From contig JABMDE010000132.1 of assembly GCA_015904055.1 (NCBI GenBank), positions 1 to 15,024 on the forward strand: a DNA stretch of 15,024 bases, written 5' to 3'. Numbering within the stretch: position 1 is the stretch's first letter; each line of letters starts with the position of its first letter. The notes under the pieces are model-generated. The model worked only from the letters and a program-made list of their open reading frames with translations, was not told the origin of the DNA and ran no database searches. Origin of the DNA: Nitrospira sp. (lineage in GTDB: Bacteria; Nitrospirota; Nitrospiria; Nitrospirales; Nitrospiraceae). Positions 14,156 to 15,024 of this stretch are shown here, one piece after another. The position numbers and the translations under genes were made by a program.

Positions 14156-14169
14156 GGCGCTTCACAGAC

Positions 14170-14940
14170 TTACAACACTCGTCCGACGTTCTGAATCGCC
14201 GTGTCCGTCATCCGGTCGAATGCCTGCATCAATTTCTGCGCCGACTCATAACTCCGCATCCCCTCCATCATCTTCACCATCTCACTAATGGCACTGACGT
14301 TGGACTCTTCGATATGCCCCGCCTGGACCTGGGGATTCTTGGCCACCGTCCCCTTATCCGAGATGTACAGCCCGTCGGCGAATTTCTGCGGCATCTGATC
14401 ATCGGGGAATTCCATGACCTTGATCCGGTCTACCGGCTTGTCGTCGACCTTGATTTCGCCTTGTGTCGTAATCTCCATTTTCCCGACAGGCATCTTGATC
14501 TCGCCCTTCGCTCCCATCACCAGATGTCCCAGATTGGTAACGAGCCGGCGTTGATGATCGAGTGAGAACATGCCATTGCGGCTATACCGTGCGCCCTGAG
14601 GCGTCTGCACTTCAAAAAAACCGCCGCCTTGAATGGCCAGATCCAACGGATTGCCGGTCAATCGGATCCGACCCGGCTCAAAGGTGGTCTTCAAACGATG
14701 CGGCGCCGTAAACACCCGTTCAGGCGCGCCCAACGGCCGCGCCATGATCTGCTGCGCGAGTCCGGCGCCGGATCCGATACCGGGGACCGCCGCATGCGCA
14801 CGAGGCAGCATCGCCTTGAAGGCCTGTTCATCTTGCTTGAAACCAGCCGTATTCACGTTTGCCATGTTGTTGGCAAAGACCTGCATGCGCCGCTCATGCG
14901 CCAGTGCACCGGATAAGACGGGGTAAATACCTCGATCCAT
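14170..14940 (-). CDS. flgF: Flagellar rod protein FlgF
   Basis: Proximal rod subunit, 256 residues. The N-terminal motif NMANVNTAGFKQDEQAFKAM (25-44), GGGFFEVQTPQGARYSRNG in the middle, and the C-terminal EESNVSAISEMVKMMEGMRS all fit FlgF/FlgG family proteins; the shorter, more diverged central part and the position before flgG indicate FlgF. A GTG two codons upstream (14946) is possible, but AAGGAGG lies seven bases before the ATG at 14940 and only one base from the GTG, so the ATG is preferred. It is the first gene after the sigma-54 promoter. Confidence 0.93.
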   Translation of the reverse strand: MDRGIYPVLSGALAHERRMQVFANNMANVNTAGFKQDEQAFKAMLPRAHAAVPGIGSGAGLAQQIMARPLGAPERVFTAPHRLKTTFEPGRIRLTGNPLDLAIQGGGFFEVQTPQGARYSRNGMFSLDHQRRLVTNLGHLVMGAKGEIKMPVGKMEITTQGEIKVDDKPVDRIKVMEFPDDQMPQKFADGLYISDKGTVAKNPQVQAGHIEESNVSAISEMVKMMEGMRSYESAQKLMQAFDRMTDTAIQNVGRVL

Positions 14941-14978
14941 GATCACGCCTCCTTGTCACACTTCAGACACAGTACCTT

Positions 14979-14994
14979 CGCAACCCTCGTGCCA
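14979..14994 (-). promoter_or_regulatory. Sigma-54 promoter in front of flgF
   Basis: The minus strand reads TGGCACG-AGGG-TTGCG. This matches the -24/-12 consensus TGGCACG-N4-TTGC at every fixed position. Transcription would begin near 14968, giving a leader of about 28 bases that includes the AAGGAGG site of flgF. An enhancer-binding activator (FleQ/FlrC/FlgR type) is expected; its site would lie further upstream, outside the window. Confidence 0.82.
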
Positions 14995-15024
14995 CATCTA
15001 CGACCATACCGCGATGACTGCTGC

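Noticed and set aside
14944..14946. GTG as flgF start
   Set aside because: The ribosome binding site AAGGAGG is only one base away, whereas the ATG two codons later has a seven-base spacing.

Overview
The window is a bacterial chromosome segment of moderately high GC. Nearly all of it is a flagellar gene block on the minus strand, facing a two-gene signalling unit on the plus strand. I lean towards the Nitrospirota (Nitrospira-like): the layout of a late flagellar cluster ending in flgL-csrA-fliW, the codon usage and the signalling style fit. This is an impression from sequence style, not a database result.

Plus strand, 3-4063. A diguanylate-signalling HD-GYP protein, cut by the left edge, shares one base with a soluble hybrid histidine kinase (PAS-PAS-HisKA-HATPase-REC-REC-HPt). 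Both enzymes are probably made from one mRNA. A convergent gap of 194 bases (4064-4257) follows. It holds two hairpins that may end transcription.

Minus strand, 14940 down to 4258. The genes in transcription order are flgF, flgG (rod), flgA (P-ring chaperone), flgH (L-ring), flgI (P-ring), flgJ (rod-binding, no muramidase domain), flgM (anti-sigma-28), flgN (chaperone for FlgK and FlgL), flgK, flgL (hook-filament junction), csrA and fliW (post-transcriptional switch for flagellin). Spacing is tight (2-91 bases), and most genes have a clear ribosome binding site, often inside the preceding gene.

The block reads as a staged assembly programme. A very good sigma-54 promoter (14979-14994) sits in front of flgF, where rod and ring genes begin. 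Two sigma-28-like promoters lie inside the block: one in front of flgM (9867-9894) and one in front of csrA (5028-5054). This suggests that rod and rings are made first under sigma-54. Once the hook is complete and FlgM is exported, sigma-28 would then boost flgM-flgN-flgK-flgL and csrA-fliW.

The less expected structures are: a nested palindromic hexamer-repeat element across the flgH start; a short overlapping upstream reading frame that holds the best ribosome binding site in the csrA leader; a perfect 13-bp palindrome on the predicted flgM start point; a pre-sequence of more than 100 residues on FlgI; and sequence modules shared, in a different order, between the enlarged FlgK and FlgL. 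No RNA genes, CRISPR arrays, insertion sequences or integrases were seen.
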